Source: Xanthomonas hortorum
GTDB lineage: Bacteria > Pseudomonadota > Gammaproteobacteria > Xanthomonadales > Xanthomonadaceae
DNA length: 64,000 nucleotides
NCBI RefSeq assembly: GCF_002940005.1
Contig: NZ_MDEF01000012.1
Reading direction: 5' to 3' (one strand)
Part shown: piece by piece, positions 43,328 through 51,611 of the stretch
How the letters are laid out: every line of letters starts with the position of its first letter
How positions within the stretch are numbered: the first letter of the stretch is position 1
Notes under the pieces: generated by a model
What the model was told of the DNA's origin: nothing
The model's input: only the letters and a program-made list of their open reading frames with translations
The model's database searches: none
Program-made: the position numbers and the translations under genes

Positions 43328-44095
43328 TCATTTATCCGAGCCGACAGTCGTAGCCGCCAGGGTGCGGTAGCGTTGCATGAGCCGTTGCAGTTTCAGGATC
43401 CGCTCGCACGGCGCAGCGCTTTCCTGCAAGCCATCCAGCTGCGCTTCGGCATGCCTGAAGATCTCGGCCAGGCAGGTCGAGCGAGCAATCGCGTTCAATG
43501 CCAGCGATCGCACGTGAGCGCCCTGTATCGCATCGTTGTGCGTATTCGTCAGCTGGTCGGCTGTCGTGGTCGAGGCATCCACTTGCTCCAACGGTGCAAG
43601 TGCTCGCAGCAGAAACTCCAATTGACTGTCGCGTACCTGATTGCGCCGTGCCAATAGACGATTGCGTTGATCGAGCACGCGTTGTTCCTGCGGCATTGCC
43701 TGGCGCTCCTCAAGAAACAAGCGCGTGGTAATGGCGTGGTATTGCGTGTTGAGTTGTATCAGGCGGCGGTTCATGCCTTGCAACAGCGACCGCATCCCAG
43801 CGCGCGGCAATCGCGCAGCGCCTGGCGGCGATGCGTGGGACGCAACACCAGCCAGGCACGGCGATGATGGAAACCAGGCCTGCGCTGCCTGTTGCTGCGT
43901 CCGTTGAAGCGTGCAGGCAGGTGCTTGCTCCTGTCGTGCTGCAGCCGCAGGCCGCAAATTTACGCCGCCAGCCGCCGCAAGCAGCCTGCGCGGTTGGGCA
44001 AACAGCCGCGACGTGCCTGCTGAGCCGGAGGTACCGGTTGCATCTGCGGCAGCGCTCGTTGCCTGCCGTTCTTTCAACCAGGGATTCAGCCGCAT
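43328..44095 (-). CDS. XopR-like candidate type III effector (tandem paralogue)
   Basis: The 255-residue product aligns with the C-terminal half of the neighbouring XopR. TTRLFLEERQAMPQEQR matches SKRLFMDDGEATEQEQR, ARRNQVRDSQ matches AQRNQIRDSQ, LRALAPLEQV matches LHALAPLEHV, and ILKLQRLMQRYRTL matches VKRLERMMQGYENL. Residues about 104-247 correspond to XopR 165-322. Both proteins start MRL and have an Ala/Ser/Gln-rich N terminus, though this one is shorter. The start ATG has GGAG six bases upstream. Its own PIP box and -10 element make it a HrpX-regulated effector candidate. I do not recall a description of it. Function unknown. Confidence 0.8.
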   Translation of the reverse strand: MRLNPWLKERQATSAAADATGTSGSAGTSRLFAQPRRLLAAAGGVNLRPAAAARQEQAPACTLQRTQQQAAQAWFPSSPCLAGVASHASPPGAARLPRAGMRSLLQGMNRRLIQLNTQYHAITTRLFLEERQAMPQEQRVLDQRNRLLARRNQVRDSQLEFLLRALAPLEQVDASTTTADQLTNTHNDAIQGAHVRSLALNAIARSTCLAEIFRHAEAQLDGLQESAAPCERILKLQRLMQRYRTLAATTVGSDK

Positions 44096-44136
44096 GACCC
44101 ACTCCAACCGGACGACAAGCCCTGTGTGTGGTCGCT

Positions 44137-44197
44137 ACGGTATCGAGCTTGTTTTACCGAACCCGGTACGCTGCGAACAAACGGCCCGCTAACCGAA
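44137..44197 (-). promoter_or_regulatory. HrpX-dependent promoter of the XopR-like gene
   Basis: On the minus strand, TTCGG-N15-TTCGC covers 44197 down to 44173, with the same half-sites as the xopR box but a different 15-base spacer. TACCGT, matching YANNNT, starts at 44142, 30 bases after the box. The ATG follows 41 bases later. Confidence 0.92.
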
Positions 44198-44207
44198 CCT
44201 GATGTTT

Positions 44208-45080
44208 TCAAGCGGTGTACATGCCCCATGCGATGGCGGCGATCGCGGGCACCGCGAGCAGCAGACCCACGCGCACGGGTGTACCGATACGCTCATTGAA
44301 TCCGAGCGCACCCACCAGCACGCCAAGGACGACCACGCCGATGTTCATGCTTGCAAAGACCGTAGCGGGGCTGTGCGGCAATGCCTGATGGGCGCGCACA
44401 TAGCAAAAGATGTTGCCGAAATTGAGCATGCCCAGCAGCACGCCGGCCACGACGTTGCGGCCGTCCATCCGCACGCCGCGTGTCCAGCGCAGCCCCTGCA
44501 GCAGCGACATCAGGACGAAGGCGATGGCGAAGCACAGCGTGAGCGAGGTCAGCGACGACGTACCGGCCTGCGCGATGGTCTTGAGCAACAGATCGATCAG
44601 TGCAAAGCCCATCCACACACCCAGTAGCCACAGCCACGCAGACGAGGGAGATGGCGCAGCGCGGTCGCGCGGATCTGCGCGTTGCACGATGCATACGATG
44701 GCCAGCAGGCCCATGCCCAGTCCAGTCAGCTTCCATCCGTTGAACGGCTCGCCGAACAGGGTGAAAGCCGCCGCCAACGACAGCAGCAACGACAAACGTT
44801 GTGCCATCTCGGTACGCACGATGCCGGCGGTGGTCACGGCGCGCGCCAGCACCATGAAGATCGACGGCAGCGCAACCGAAAGCGCCAGCAATGCTGCCCA
44901 CGGTGTGGACGGCGCATGCAGCGTGTCCAACGCAGGATCCAGCAACAGCCACGCCAGGACGGCGGCGGTGGCGTAGTTCCAGGTGATGGTCTGGGAAGCA
45001 TCCAGGCGATAGCGCGGCACCAACTTGAGAAGTACCGACACCAGGACACTGCAGACAACGGCAAACAGCAGGAAATACAT
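44208..45080 (-). CDS. EamA-family (DMT superfamily) transporter
   Basis: The 290-residue product has about ten membrane segments in two EamA halves (residues 1-135 and 150-290), for example ALLALSVALPSIFMVLARAV and VVAGVLLGMLNFGNIFCYVR. DMT transporters export metabolites or amino acids; the substrate is unknown. The Shine-Dalgarno before this ATG is weak and the frame is open upstream, so the start may lie further out. The PIP box of the XopR-like gene begins 11 bases after its stop. Confidence 0.8.
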   Translation of the reverse strand: MYFLLFAVVCSVLVSVLLKLVPRYRLDASQTITWNYATAAVLAWLLLDPALDTLHAPSTPWAALLALSVALPSIFMVLARAVTTAGIVRTEMAQRLSLLLSLAAAFTLFGEPFNGWKLTGLGMGLLAIVCIVQRADPRDRAAPSPSSAWLWLLGVWMGFALIDLLLKTIAQAGTSSLTSLTLCFAIAFVLMSLLQGLRWTRGVRMDGRNVVAGVLLGMLNFGNIFCYVRAHQALPHSPATVFASMNIGVVVLGVLVGALGFNERIGTPVRVGLLLAVPAIAAIAWGMYTA

Positions 45081-45146
45081 AGGCAACGCAACGAATTGTG
45101 CAGGCAGGGCGATGAACGCGGCCGGCGGGGCGGCTATTATGAGGGC

Positions 45147-45809
45147 ATGTCCAATCTCCCATTCCCCACCGAATCGGCTGCGTTGACGTTGGAGGGGCCT
45201 GTCGGCCCGCTCGATATCGCGGTCGATCTGCCCGAGCCGGACGTCGCTGTGCAACCGGTCACCGCCATCGTCTGCCATCCGCTCTCCACCGAGGGCGGCA
45301 GCATGCACAACAAGGTCGTCACCATGGCCGCGCGCGCGTTGCGCGAGCTGGGCATCACCGTGGTGCGCTTCAATTTCCGCAGTGTCGGCAGCTCGGCCGG
45401 CAGCTTCGATCATGGCGACGGCGAGCAGGACGATCTGCGTGCGATTGCCGCGTGGGTGCGCAGCCAACGCCCGGGCGACACGCTGTGGCTGGCCGGTTTC
45501 AGCTTTGGCGCCTACGTGTCGTTGCGCGCTGCCGGCTCGCTCGAACCGCAGGTGTTGATCTCGATCGCGCCGCCGGCCGGGCGCTGGGATTTCAGCGATA
45601 TGCAGCCGCCTGCGCACTGGTTGGTGATTCAGGGCGATGCCGATGAAATCGTCGACCCGCAGGCGGTTTACGACTGGCTGGACACGTTGGAGCAGCAACC
45701 CGAGCTGGTGCGCATGCCCGACACCAGCCACTTCTTCCACCGCAAATTGATCGACCTGCGCGGTGCGATCCAGCATGGTGTCCGGCGCTGGTTGCCGGCC
45801 GCAGTCTGA
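45147..45809 (+). CDS. Alpha/beta hydrolase (COG2945 type)
   Basis: The 220-residue product has ALTLEGPVGPLDIAVD, then AIVCHPLSTEGGSMHNKVV, VVRFNFRSVGSSAGSFDHG, the nucleophile elbow GFSFGAYVS, QGDADEIVDPQ with the acid and DTSHFFHRKL with the catalytic His. This is the YfhR/COG2945-like group. Substrate unknown. It is divergent from the DMT transporter. Confidence 0.85.
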   Translation: MSNLPFPTESAALTLEGPVGPLDIAVDLPEPDVAVQPVTAIVCHPLSTEGGSMHNKVVTMAARALRELGITVVRFNFRSVGSSAGSFDHGDGEQDDLRAIAAWVRSQRPGDTLWLAGFSFGAYVSLRAAGSLEPQVLISIAPPAGRWDFSDMQPPAHWLVIQGDADEIVDPQAVYDWLDTLEQQPELVRMPDTSHFFHRKLIDLRGAIQHGVRRWLPAAV

Positions 45810-45893
45810 CCGCGGCATGGCCCACGCATAGGCGTATCGCTCTGCGATGCGCCGTTAAGCGGGCTTGGCAGCAGCCGGCCCGCGGAGAACACG

Positions 45894-46988
45894 ATGACTG
45901 AGATGACCCCGTCGCAGCGCTACGCCGCCGGCGTACAACGCGGCGACTGGCGCGCCGATCCTGCGCAGCAGGCGGCACTGGCGGAGCTGGACCGTATCCA
46001 CGAGGCCTTGGTGGACAGCGCGCAGGATGGCTGGCTGGACCGGCTGTCGGCCTTCTGGAAAAAGCCCGAGCCGGTGCGCGGCCTGTATTTCTGGGGTGGG
46101 GTGGGGCGCGGCAAGACCTTCCTGGTCGACCTGTTCTACGACGGCCTGCCGATCAAGCAGAAATACCGCACGCATTTCCACAGGTTCATGCGCGGCGTGC
46201 ACGAGCAATTGCGCGAGCATGCCGGGCAAAGCGACCCGTTGGCCAAGATCGCCCAGCAGTGGCGCGAGAATCTGCGCGTGCTGGTGCTGGACGAATTCTT
46301 CGTCACTGATATCGGCGATGCGATGTTGCTGGCGCGCTTGCTGGAACGTTTGTTCGCCGAAGGGGTGACCCTGGTGACCACCTCCAACACCGCGCCGGAA
46401 AACCTCTACGCCAATGGCTTGCAGCGCGACAGCTTCATGCCGGCGATCGGCTTGCTGCAGAAGTTCTGCGTGGAGCTGTATGCCGAAGGCACCGAGGATT
46501 ACCGCATGCGCGCATTGACGCGTTCGCCGGTGTACCGCGCGCCGCTGGATGCGCAGGCCGATGAGTGGCTCAGCCAGCGCTGGAGCGAATTGAGCGGAAA
46601 TGCCGAGGCACGTGGCGGCAATATCGAAATCGAAGCGCGCAAGATCGCGGTGCGCGCACGCGGCAAGAGCATCGCCTGGTTCGACTTTGCTGCGCTGTGC
46701 GAAGGCCCGCGCGGCCCGGGCGACTACATCGAGATCGCGCGCGAATTCACCACGGTGCTGCTGGGTGGCATTCCGCATTTCGACCGCATGAACGAGGACG
46801 CGGCGCGCCGTTTCGTCAATCTGATCGACGAGCTGTACGACCGCCACGTCAATCTGGTCTGCACCGCGCAGGACGCCCCGCCGGCGTTGTACAGCGGCCA
46901 GCGCCTGGCCGGCGCCTTCGAGCGCACCGCCTCGCGTTTGATCGAGATGCAGAGCGCCGAATATCTGGCCACTGCGCATCGGGCATAA
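45894..46988 (+). CDS. zapE: Cell division protein ZapE (AFG1-like ATPase)
   Basis: The 364-residue product has Walker A in GVGRGKTFLVDLFYD, HRFMRGVHEQLREHAGQSDP, Walker B in VLVLDEFFVTDIGDAMLLAR and TTSNTAPENLYANGLQRDSF. Length and motifs are those of ZapE, an ATPase that acts on the FtsZ ring during constriction. The next gene starts one base after its stop. Confidence 0.94.
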   Translation: MTEMTPSQRYAAGVQRGDWRADPAQQAALAELDRIHEALVDSAQDGWLDRLSAFWKKPEPVRGLYFWGGVGRGKTFLVDLFYDGLPIKQKYRTHFHRFMRGVHEQLREHAGQSDPLAKIAQQWRENLRVLVLDEFFVTDIGDAMLLARLLERLFAEGVTLVTTSNTAPENLYANGLQRDSFMPAIGLLQKFCVELYAEGTEDYRMRALTRSPVYRAPLDAQADEWLSQRWSELSGNAEARGGNIEIEARKIAVRARGKSIAWFDFAALCEGPRGPGDYIEIAREFTTVLLGGIPHFDRMNEDAARRFVNLIDELYDRHVNLVCTAQDAPPALYSGQRLAGAFERTASRLIEMQSAEYLATAHRA

Positions 46989-46989
46989 C

Positions 46990-47670
46990 ATGCAGACGCG
47001 CCCTGGCCCCGGATTCCACAGGATTGTTGTCAGCGATTCGGACTGCGGCCTGGGCCAGTTTGGCGGCGGTGCGTGGCTGGACGATGTAGCGCTATGGCCA
47101 ACGGATCCATCGACTGGTCAGCCGATGCTGCCCATCGTCATGCTCACCGCGTTGTTTTTGCCGACTCCCTATTTGCCCGACGACATGGTGCTGACTGTCT
47201 TCGCATCGATCGAGCGGTCTGGCGATGGCGACAACCGAGCATCGCTGCGCAGGCTCGCCGTCAATCAGCAAAGCGAATTCGACAAGACTGCGCTGGGGCA
47301 TAGCAAGGTGCTGCTGCATCGACGTGCGGAGCAGGAGGTGTGCCTTGGTGACGGTGCGTCGTTGCTCGGGCGCCACTTCGTTGGTCTGCAGCCGTTCGAT
47401 GACGTCGACACGGCCGAAGAGCTGGAAGATGAGGACAACGGCGCAGGGATGAGCAAACAACTCGGCCGACCGTGCTGGTTGCAGGACCCAATCCATACGA
47501 GTCAACGCTATTACTTCCTTGCCCAGTTCGTCGAGTCGGAACTGCGCCGGATAGATCCCGGTTATGACGGCATCTTCGGTGATGGCACCGGCTATCTGTT
47601 TGCAGACCAGCGCGCCAAGAAACTGGGCGAAGGCGATGCGGCGGGGCATTTCCTTATCCAGTTCACCTGA
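46990..47670 (+). CDS. DUF1963 (YwqG-like) family protein
   Basis: The 226-residue product shows GLGQFGGGAWLDDVALWPTD near the start, LTVFASIERS in the middle and a C terminus GDAAGHFLIQFT, the usual DUF1963 framing where the protein ends in a hydrophobic beta strand. It starts one base after zapE, so it is translationally coupled. The opposite strand has a long open frame that I reject. Function unknown. Confidence 0.65.
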   Translation: MQTRPGPGFHRIVVSDSDCGLGQFGGGAWLDDVALWPTDPSTGQPMLPIVMLTALFLPTPYLPDDMVLTVFASIERSGDGDNRASLRRLAVNQQSEFDKTALGHSKVLLHRRAEQEVCLGDGASLLGRHFVGLQPFDDVDTAEELEDEDNGAGMSKQLGRPCWLQDPIHTSQRYYFLAQFVESELRRIDPGYDGIFGDGTGYLFADQRAKKLGEGDAAGHFLIQFT

Positions 47671-47749
47671 GTCGCTACGCAGTGCGATTGCATGCGTGCG
47701 CGTTGCAGCCACTTCCCTTGGCGAGGTAGCTCCGTTCATAAATATCGCT

Positions 47750-47780
47750 TGCAATTAAATAGTACGCTATGTAAATTGCA
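47750..47780. promoter_or_regulatory. OhrR operator before ohrR
   Basis: Arms TGCAATT and AATTGCA flank an inner ATAG-TACG-CTAT, giving a palindrome that fits the known X. campestris OhrR site. It ends three bases before the ohrR ATG, so OhrR binding would cover the promoter and leader. No Shine-Dalgarno is visible in this gap. Confidence 0.8.
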
Positions 47781-47783
47781 GCC

Positions 47784-48245
47784 ATGGACACCGCCACAGC
47801 CACTACCGCCCGGACCAACGCGCTGCTGCAGCTCGACAACCAGCTGTGCTTTGCGCTGTATTCGGCCAACCTGGCGATGCACAAGCTCTACCGCGGGCTG
47901 CTGAAGGCGCTGGACCTGACCTATCCGCAGTACCTGGTGATGCTGGTGCTGTGGGAGACCGACGGGCGCAGCGTGTCGGAGATCGGCGAGCGCCTGTACC
48001 TGGACTCGGCCACGCTGACGCCGTTGCTCAAGCGCCTGCAGGCCGCTGGCCTGGTGACGCGCACGCGCGCCGTCAGCGACGAGCGTCAGGTGATCATCGG
48101 GCTGACCGACGCCGGTCGCGCCTTGCGCAGCAAGGCGGGCGCGGTGCCGGAGCAGGTGTTCTGTGCGTCGGCGTGTTCGTTGGACGAACTGCGTCAACTC
48201 AAGCAGGAACTGGAAAAGCTGCGCTCCAGCCTCGGCGCGGCGTGA
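47784..48245 (+). CDS. ohrR: Organic-hydroperoxide-sensing repressor OhrR (MarR family)
   Basis: The 153-residue product has a winged helix-turn-helix (VSEIGERLYLDSATLTPLLK) and the Xanthomonas cysteine pattern: Cys22 (peroxidatic), Cys127 and Cys131. In this group Cys22 is oxidised and forms a disulfide with Cys127, releasing DNA. The exact match of Cys22 numbering supports the chosen start. It controls itself and ohr, which follows after 106 bases. Confidence 0.95.
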   Translation: MDTATATTARTNALLQLDNQLCFALYSANLAMHKLYRGLLKALDLTYPQYLVMLVLWETDGRSVSEIGERLYLDSATLTPLLKRLQAAGLVTRTRAVSDERQVIIGLTDAGRALRSKAGAVPEQVFCASACSLDELRQLKQELEKLRSSLGAA

Positions 48246-48351
48246 GTCGATCCACCCGTGGCTACGTTCTTGATTTACCTGTCGCACACGATTCAATCGT
48301 CAACGATTCAACTACATCCTGCGCCGAGCGCGCTCACTCTGGAGAACCACC

Positions 48352-48780
48352 ATGGCCTCACCTGAAAAGATCCTTTACACCGCCCACGCCACCGCAACCG
48401 GCGGCCGCGAAGGCCGCGCCCTGTCCTCGGACAAGGCGCTGGACGCCAAGCTGTCCACCCCGCGCGAGCTGGGCGGCGCTGGCGGCGACGGCACCAACCC
48501 CGAGCAGCTGTTCGCTGCCGGTTATGCGGCCTGCTTCATCGGCGCGATGAAGGCCGTTGCAGGTCAGGACAAGCTCAAGCTGCCGGGCGAAGTGAGCATC
48601 GACAGCAGCGTCGGTATCGGCCAGATTCCGGGCGGCTTCGGTATTGCAGTGGAGCTGCGCATCGCGGTGCCGGGCATGGACAAGGCCGAACTGCAGGCGC
48701 TGGTCGACAAGGCCCACCAGGTCTGCCCGTACTCCAACGCCACGCGCGGCAACATCGACGTCACCCTGACCCTGGCCTGA
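48352..48780 (+). CDS. ohr: Organic hydroperoxide resistance protein Ohr
   Basis: The 142-residue product has peroxidatic Cys61 (AAGYAACFIGAMKAVAG) and resolving Cys125 (KAHQVCPYSNATRGN), with the conserved Arg and Glu (PRELGG, PEQLF). Ohr reduces fatty-acid and other organic peroxides using lipoylated proteins. Regulated by OhrR from the operator at 47750. Confidence 0.96.
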   Translation: MASPEKILYTAHATATGGREGRALSSDKALDAKLSTPRELGGAGGDGTNPEQLFAAGYAACFIGAMKAVAGQDKLKLPGEVSIDSSVGIGQIPGGFGIAVELRIAVPGMDKAELQALVDKAHQVCPYSNATRGNIDVTLTLA

Positions 48781-48823
48781 TTCATGCCAGTGCCGCCACG
48801 CGCTGCGCGTGGTGGTGTCAGAA

Positions 48824-48857
48824 GCGGCCCGGCGCATGCGTCGGGCCGCGTTCGTTT
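48824..48857 (+). terminator. Putative terminator after ohr
   Basis: A strong stem with arms GCGGCCCG and CGGGCCGC around a self-complementary CGCATGCG is followed by GTTCGTTT, 44 bases after the ohr stop. The T-run is poor, so it may be a weak or Rho-assisted end. Confidence 0.5.
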
Positions 48858-48965
48858 GGACGTGCTGGCGATGCCCGCAGCTGCGCGGCACACTACGGCG
48901 ATGACAGTGCTTGTTTCGCCGGCGCCGACCGGACTCTTCTGCGCACGAGCGCGCCGCGTCCCACT

Positions 48966-49646
48966 TTGTTGCTGCTGCCGGGCCTGCTCAACGATGCGCA
49001 GCTGTGGCACGCGCAGCGCGTGGCATTGGCCGACGTTGCCGAGTGCGTGGTCGGCGACATCACTCAGGGCGAGAGCATGCGCGCGCTGGCGACGCAGGTG
49101 CTGGCGCAGATGCCGCCGCGTTTTGCATTGGCCGGTTTCTCGTTGGGCGGCTATGTGGCGCAGGACATCCTGCGCATCGCGCCCGAGCGTGTGGAGCGCC
49201 TGGCCTTGCTGGATACCTCCGCACGTGCCGATTCGCCCGAGCGTGTCGCGCAACGGCGCGCGCAGGAAGCGAGCGTGCGTGGCGGAAAGACGTTTCTTGG
49301 ATTCGGCGAACGGCTGATGCGGCACTACGTGCATCCATCGCGCTGGCAGGACGCCGCCTTGCTGGAACGCGTGCGCGGCATGACCCAGCGCCTCGGGGTG
49401 GAGGTGTTCGTGCGCCAGAACCGGCTGGAGCGGGAAGATGGTCGCGCGTTGCTACGCGCTTACACCGGTCCGCTGCTGGTGCTGTGCGGCCAGGACGATG
49501 GGATCACCCCGCCTACGTTGCACGAGGAAATGGCTGCGCTCGCCGTGCAGGCGCAGTTGGTGCAAGTGCCTGCGTGTGGCCATCTGTCGCCATTGGAGCA
49601 GCCGCAGGCGGTATCGGATGCGCTGCGGGAATGGCTGCTGGCCTGA
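48966..49646 (+). CDS. Alpha/beta hydrolase, start uncertain
   Basis: The product has LLPGLLNDAQLWHAQRVALA, the nucleophile elbow AGFSLGGYVAQDIL, LLDTSARADSPERVAQRR, GQDDGITPP with the acid and CGHLSPLEQPQAV with the His. It is a complete hydrolase of about 226 residues. No ATG or GTG exists in frame before the conserved LLLLPG strand; only TTG at 48966 is available. An ATG at 48901 is in another frame. This suggests a rare start or a small frameshift in the 5' end. Confidence 0.75.
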   Translation: MLLLPGLLNDAQLWHAQRVALADVAECVVGDITQGESMRALATQVLAQMPPRFALAGFSLGGYVAQDILRIAPERVERLALLDTSARADSPERVAQRRAQEASVRGGKTFLGFGERLMRHYVHPSRWQDAALLERVRGMTQRLGVEVFVRQNRLEREDGRALLRAYTGPLLVLCGQDDGITPPTLHEEMAALAVQAQLVQVPACGHLSPLEQPQAVSDALREWLLA

Positions 49647-49655
49647 TACGCGCTC

Positions 49656-50465
49656 TCAGTGCGCAGCCGTCACCACCACGCTGTTGGAAGCCGGCGCATC
49701 GTCTTGCTCGTTTTGCCGATGCGTCTTGAGCTCCAGCATCTGCAAGCGCTCGCCTTGAAAGCGATAGTCCAGTGCCTGTTGCACCGCGTACAACGTTTCT
49801 ACCTGTGTGCATAAGGTGTGCGCCTGCGCCTCCAGCGCTTCGCTGCGTGCCTGCATCTGTTGTTCCATCCGCGCGTCCAATTGCTCCCCGCGGCGCTCCA
49901 GCTGCGCGGTGCGTCCGGTCATCACCGTCCACATCACGCTGCGGGTCAGGCCGCCGGCCAACTCTTCTGCGGCCTGTTCGACATTGGCTTCGAAGTGTTC
50001 GTCGAACGGCTCCTGCTCCCAGCGCCCGCGCCCCAGGGTGGTATCGACCTGCGCAAGTGCGGTGACGCGCAGCCGCTCCACCTTGCGCTCCTGGCGCGTG
50101 CTGCCGGTGAGCATCTGCACCACGCCGGCCAGCGCATCGAAGGTGATGTCGACCACCGATCGGGCGATGTCGGTCACTGCCGGCATCAGCGTGCGGGCGC
50201 CGTACTCGATGTCGCGCAGGCGTTGCGCGTCTGCAGCGCTGACCGGTTGCGGTTGGCGATCCACGTTGAGCTCGCCACCGTGGAAAAAGATCTCGCGCGG
50301 TACGCCCTGTTTGCGGCGTAGCCAGATGCCGCCGCTGTCGGCCAGCACGTCGTAGGACGTACGGACCTCGCACTGCTGCGAAGACACCTGCGGCTTGGCG
50401 GTTTCGGCCTGCGCGCTACAGGCCGCCAGCAATAACAGCGGCGCGAGAAAGGCAGTGGGGCGCAT
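49656..50465 (-). CDS. DUF2884 family lipoprotein (YggN-like)
   Basis: The 269-residue product has a lipobox (LLLLAACSA, Cys16), then CEVRTSYDVLADSGGIWLRR, a DUF2884 pattern of periplasmic proteins. A long Gln/Glu/Arg helix lies at about 185-230 (ERRGEQLDARMEQQMQARSE). Function unknown. The chosen ATG begins the lipoprotein signal; a longer open frame upstream is not supported. Confidence 0.8.
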   Translation of the reverse strand: MRPTAFLAPLLLLAACSAQAETAKPQVSSQQCEVRTSYDVLADSGGIWLRRKQGVPREIFFHGGELNVDRQPQPVSAADAQRLRDIEYGARTLMPAVTDIARSVVDITFDALAGVVQMLTGSTRQERKVERLRVTALAQVDTTLGRGRWEQEPFDEHFEANVEQAAEELAGGLTRSVMWTVMTGRTAQLERRGEQLDARMEQQMQARSEALEAQAHTLCTQVETLYAVQQALDYRFQGERLQMLELKTHRQNEQDDAPASNSVVVTAAH

Positions 50466-50689
50466 GGCGGCGGCCTGGGAATCGGAGGACCCCAGCATTA
50501 CGCGTGGCGATGCGCACCGCCATGGGCAGGAAGTCAGGGTGCCGCACCCCTTTATCCGAACAAACGGCAACTGCAAAAGCGTGAAACGGGTCGAGCACCT
50601 GCACGCCGACATCTTTTTAGCGGCTGGCTCACTTGACTCTCACGGCGGATGGTGTGAATTATGTTGCACAGCAGCATCGGAGCTCCGCA

Positions 50690-51106
50690 ATGCTCGACTC
50701 ACGCATCGAAAAGGTTGATCTGGCGCTGACCGAGATCGCCCAGAATCCATCGGAAAAGGTGGCGCTGTGGCAATGGGCCTGCCGCGAGATGTTGCACGAG
50801 ACGCTGATCGGCATGCACCAGCTCTCGCATCTGGCCGGCATCGCCCGGCAGGTGGCCAACGACTGGCGCGAACCGGTGGATGTGATTGCCCCGGCAAAGC
50901 CCTATCTGGCTGCCTCGGCGTTGGCCGATCGGCGTCTGCCGCAGGTGCTGGATGGCCTGGGCAGCACCCAAGACGACAACGACCGCGCCAACTTGTGGCG
51001 GCTGCGGTATGCCAGCCTGATCGCCGCCACCCTGCAAGGCATGCAGGCGCTGGCCGAAAAACACCGCATCGATCGCCAGGCGATGGCGATGGGGCAGTTG
51101 AACTAA
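50690..51106 (+). CDS. Hypothetical protein, helical
   Basis: The 138-residue product starts MLDSRIEKVDLALTEIAQNP with GGAG seven bases before the ATG. It is wholly helical, with conserved-looking Trp and His (LWQWACREMLHETLIGMHQL). No family recognised; it seems a Xanthomonadaceae-type small protein. It may be regulatory or metal-related, but nothing shows this. Confidence 0.6.
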   Translation: MLDSRIEKVDLALTEIAQNPSEKVALWQWACREMLHETLIGMHQLSHLAGIARQVANDWREPVDVIAPAKPYLAASALADRRLPQVLDGLGSTQDDNDRANLWRLRYASLIAATLQGMQALAEKHRIDRQAMAMGQLN

Positions 51107-51162
51107 GCGTTCATTGCGGCACTGCGTGGCTGAGCGGCTGCGCAATTGTTCGAGCCGCCGCT

Positions 51163-51465
51163 TCAGTGCCGAACGGCCGCCTCTTCCATATGCCGCCAGG
51201 CATGCCGCACGATCCAGCGCGCCTCATCCCAGGGCACCGACAGCATCGGTTGATAGTGGTAAAAGCCGTCCTGCAACACGCGGTAGAGCTGCGCCTCGGT
51301 AGCGCGCGGGTAAGCCAGATAAATGTCGTAGCCGAGCTTAAGCAGCCGGGCATAGTCGGCAAAATCGTAGCCGCCCAGATGGCCTTCGGCATGGACATCG
51401 CGCCAATAGGCGACCTCTGCGTCGAGGTTGACGACGCGGCGGGTCAAGACGGATGCGGTGTGCAT
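51163..51465 (-). CDS. Small hypothetical protein
   Basis: The 100-residue product is rich in Tyr, Trp and His (EVAYWRDVHAEGHLGGYDFA, DGFYHYQPMLSVPWDEARWI), with GGAG eight bases before the ATG. Family unknown; it looks like a conserved acidic soluble protein. No signal peptide or membrane segment. Confidence 0.6.
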   Translation of the reverse strand: MHTASVLTRRVVNLDAEVAYWRDVHAEGHLGGYDFADYARLLKLGYDIYLAYPRATEAQLYRVLQDGFYHYQPMLSVPWDEARWIVRHAWRHMEEAAVRH

Positions 51466-51611
51466 GGGTAGGACTCCGTTGTCGAGACTTACCCCCCTGT
51501 GGCTGGCACCGTAGCAGCGCCTGTCACGTGCAACCAGCACGCGACGACGAGCGGTCGTCGCGGCTGTTATGCCCCGTACCGGGCGATGCCGATACGTGGA
51601 GAACCGAGAAC

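Noticed and set aside
47092..47754. Minus-strand open frame of 220 codons opposite the DUF1963-like gene
   Set aside because: The plus-strand frame has family-like ends and is coupled to zapE; the minus frame has no motif and runs into the OhrR operator.
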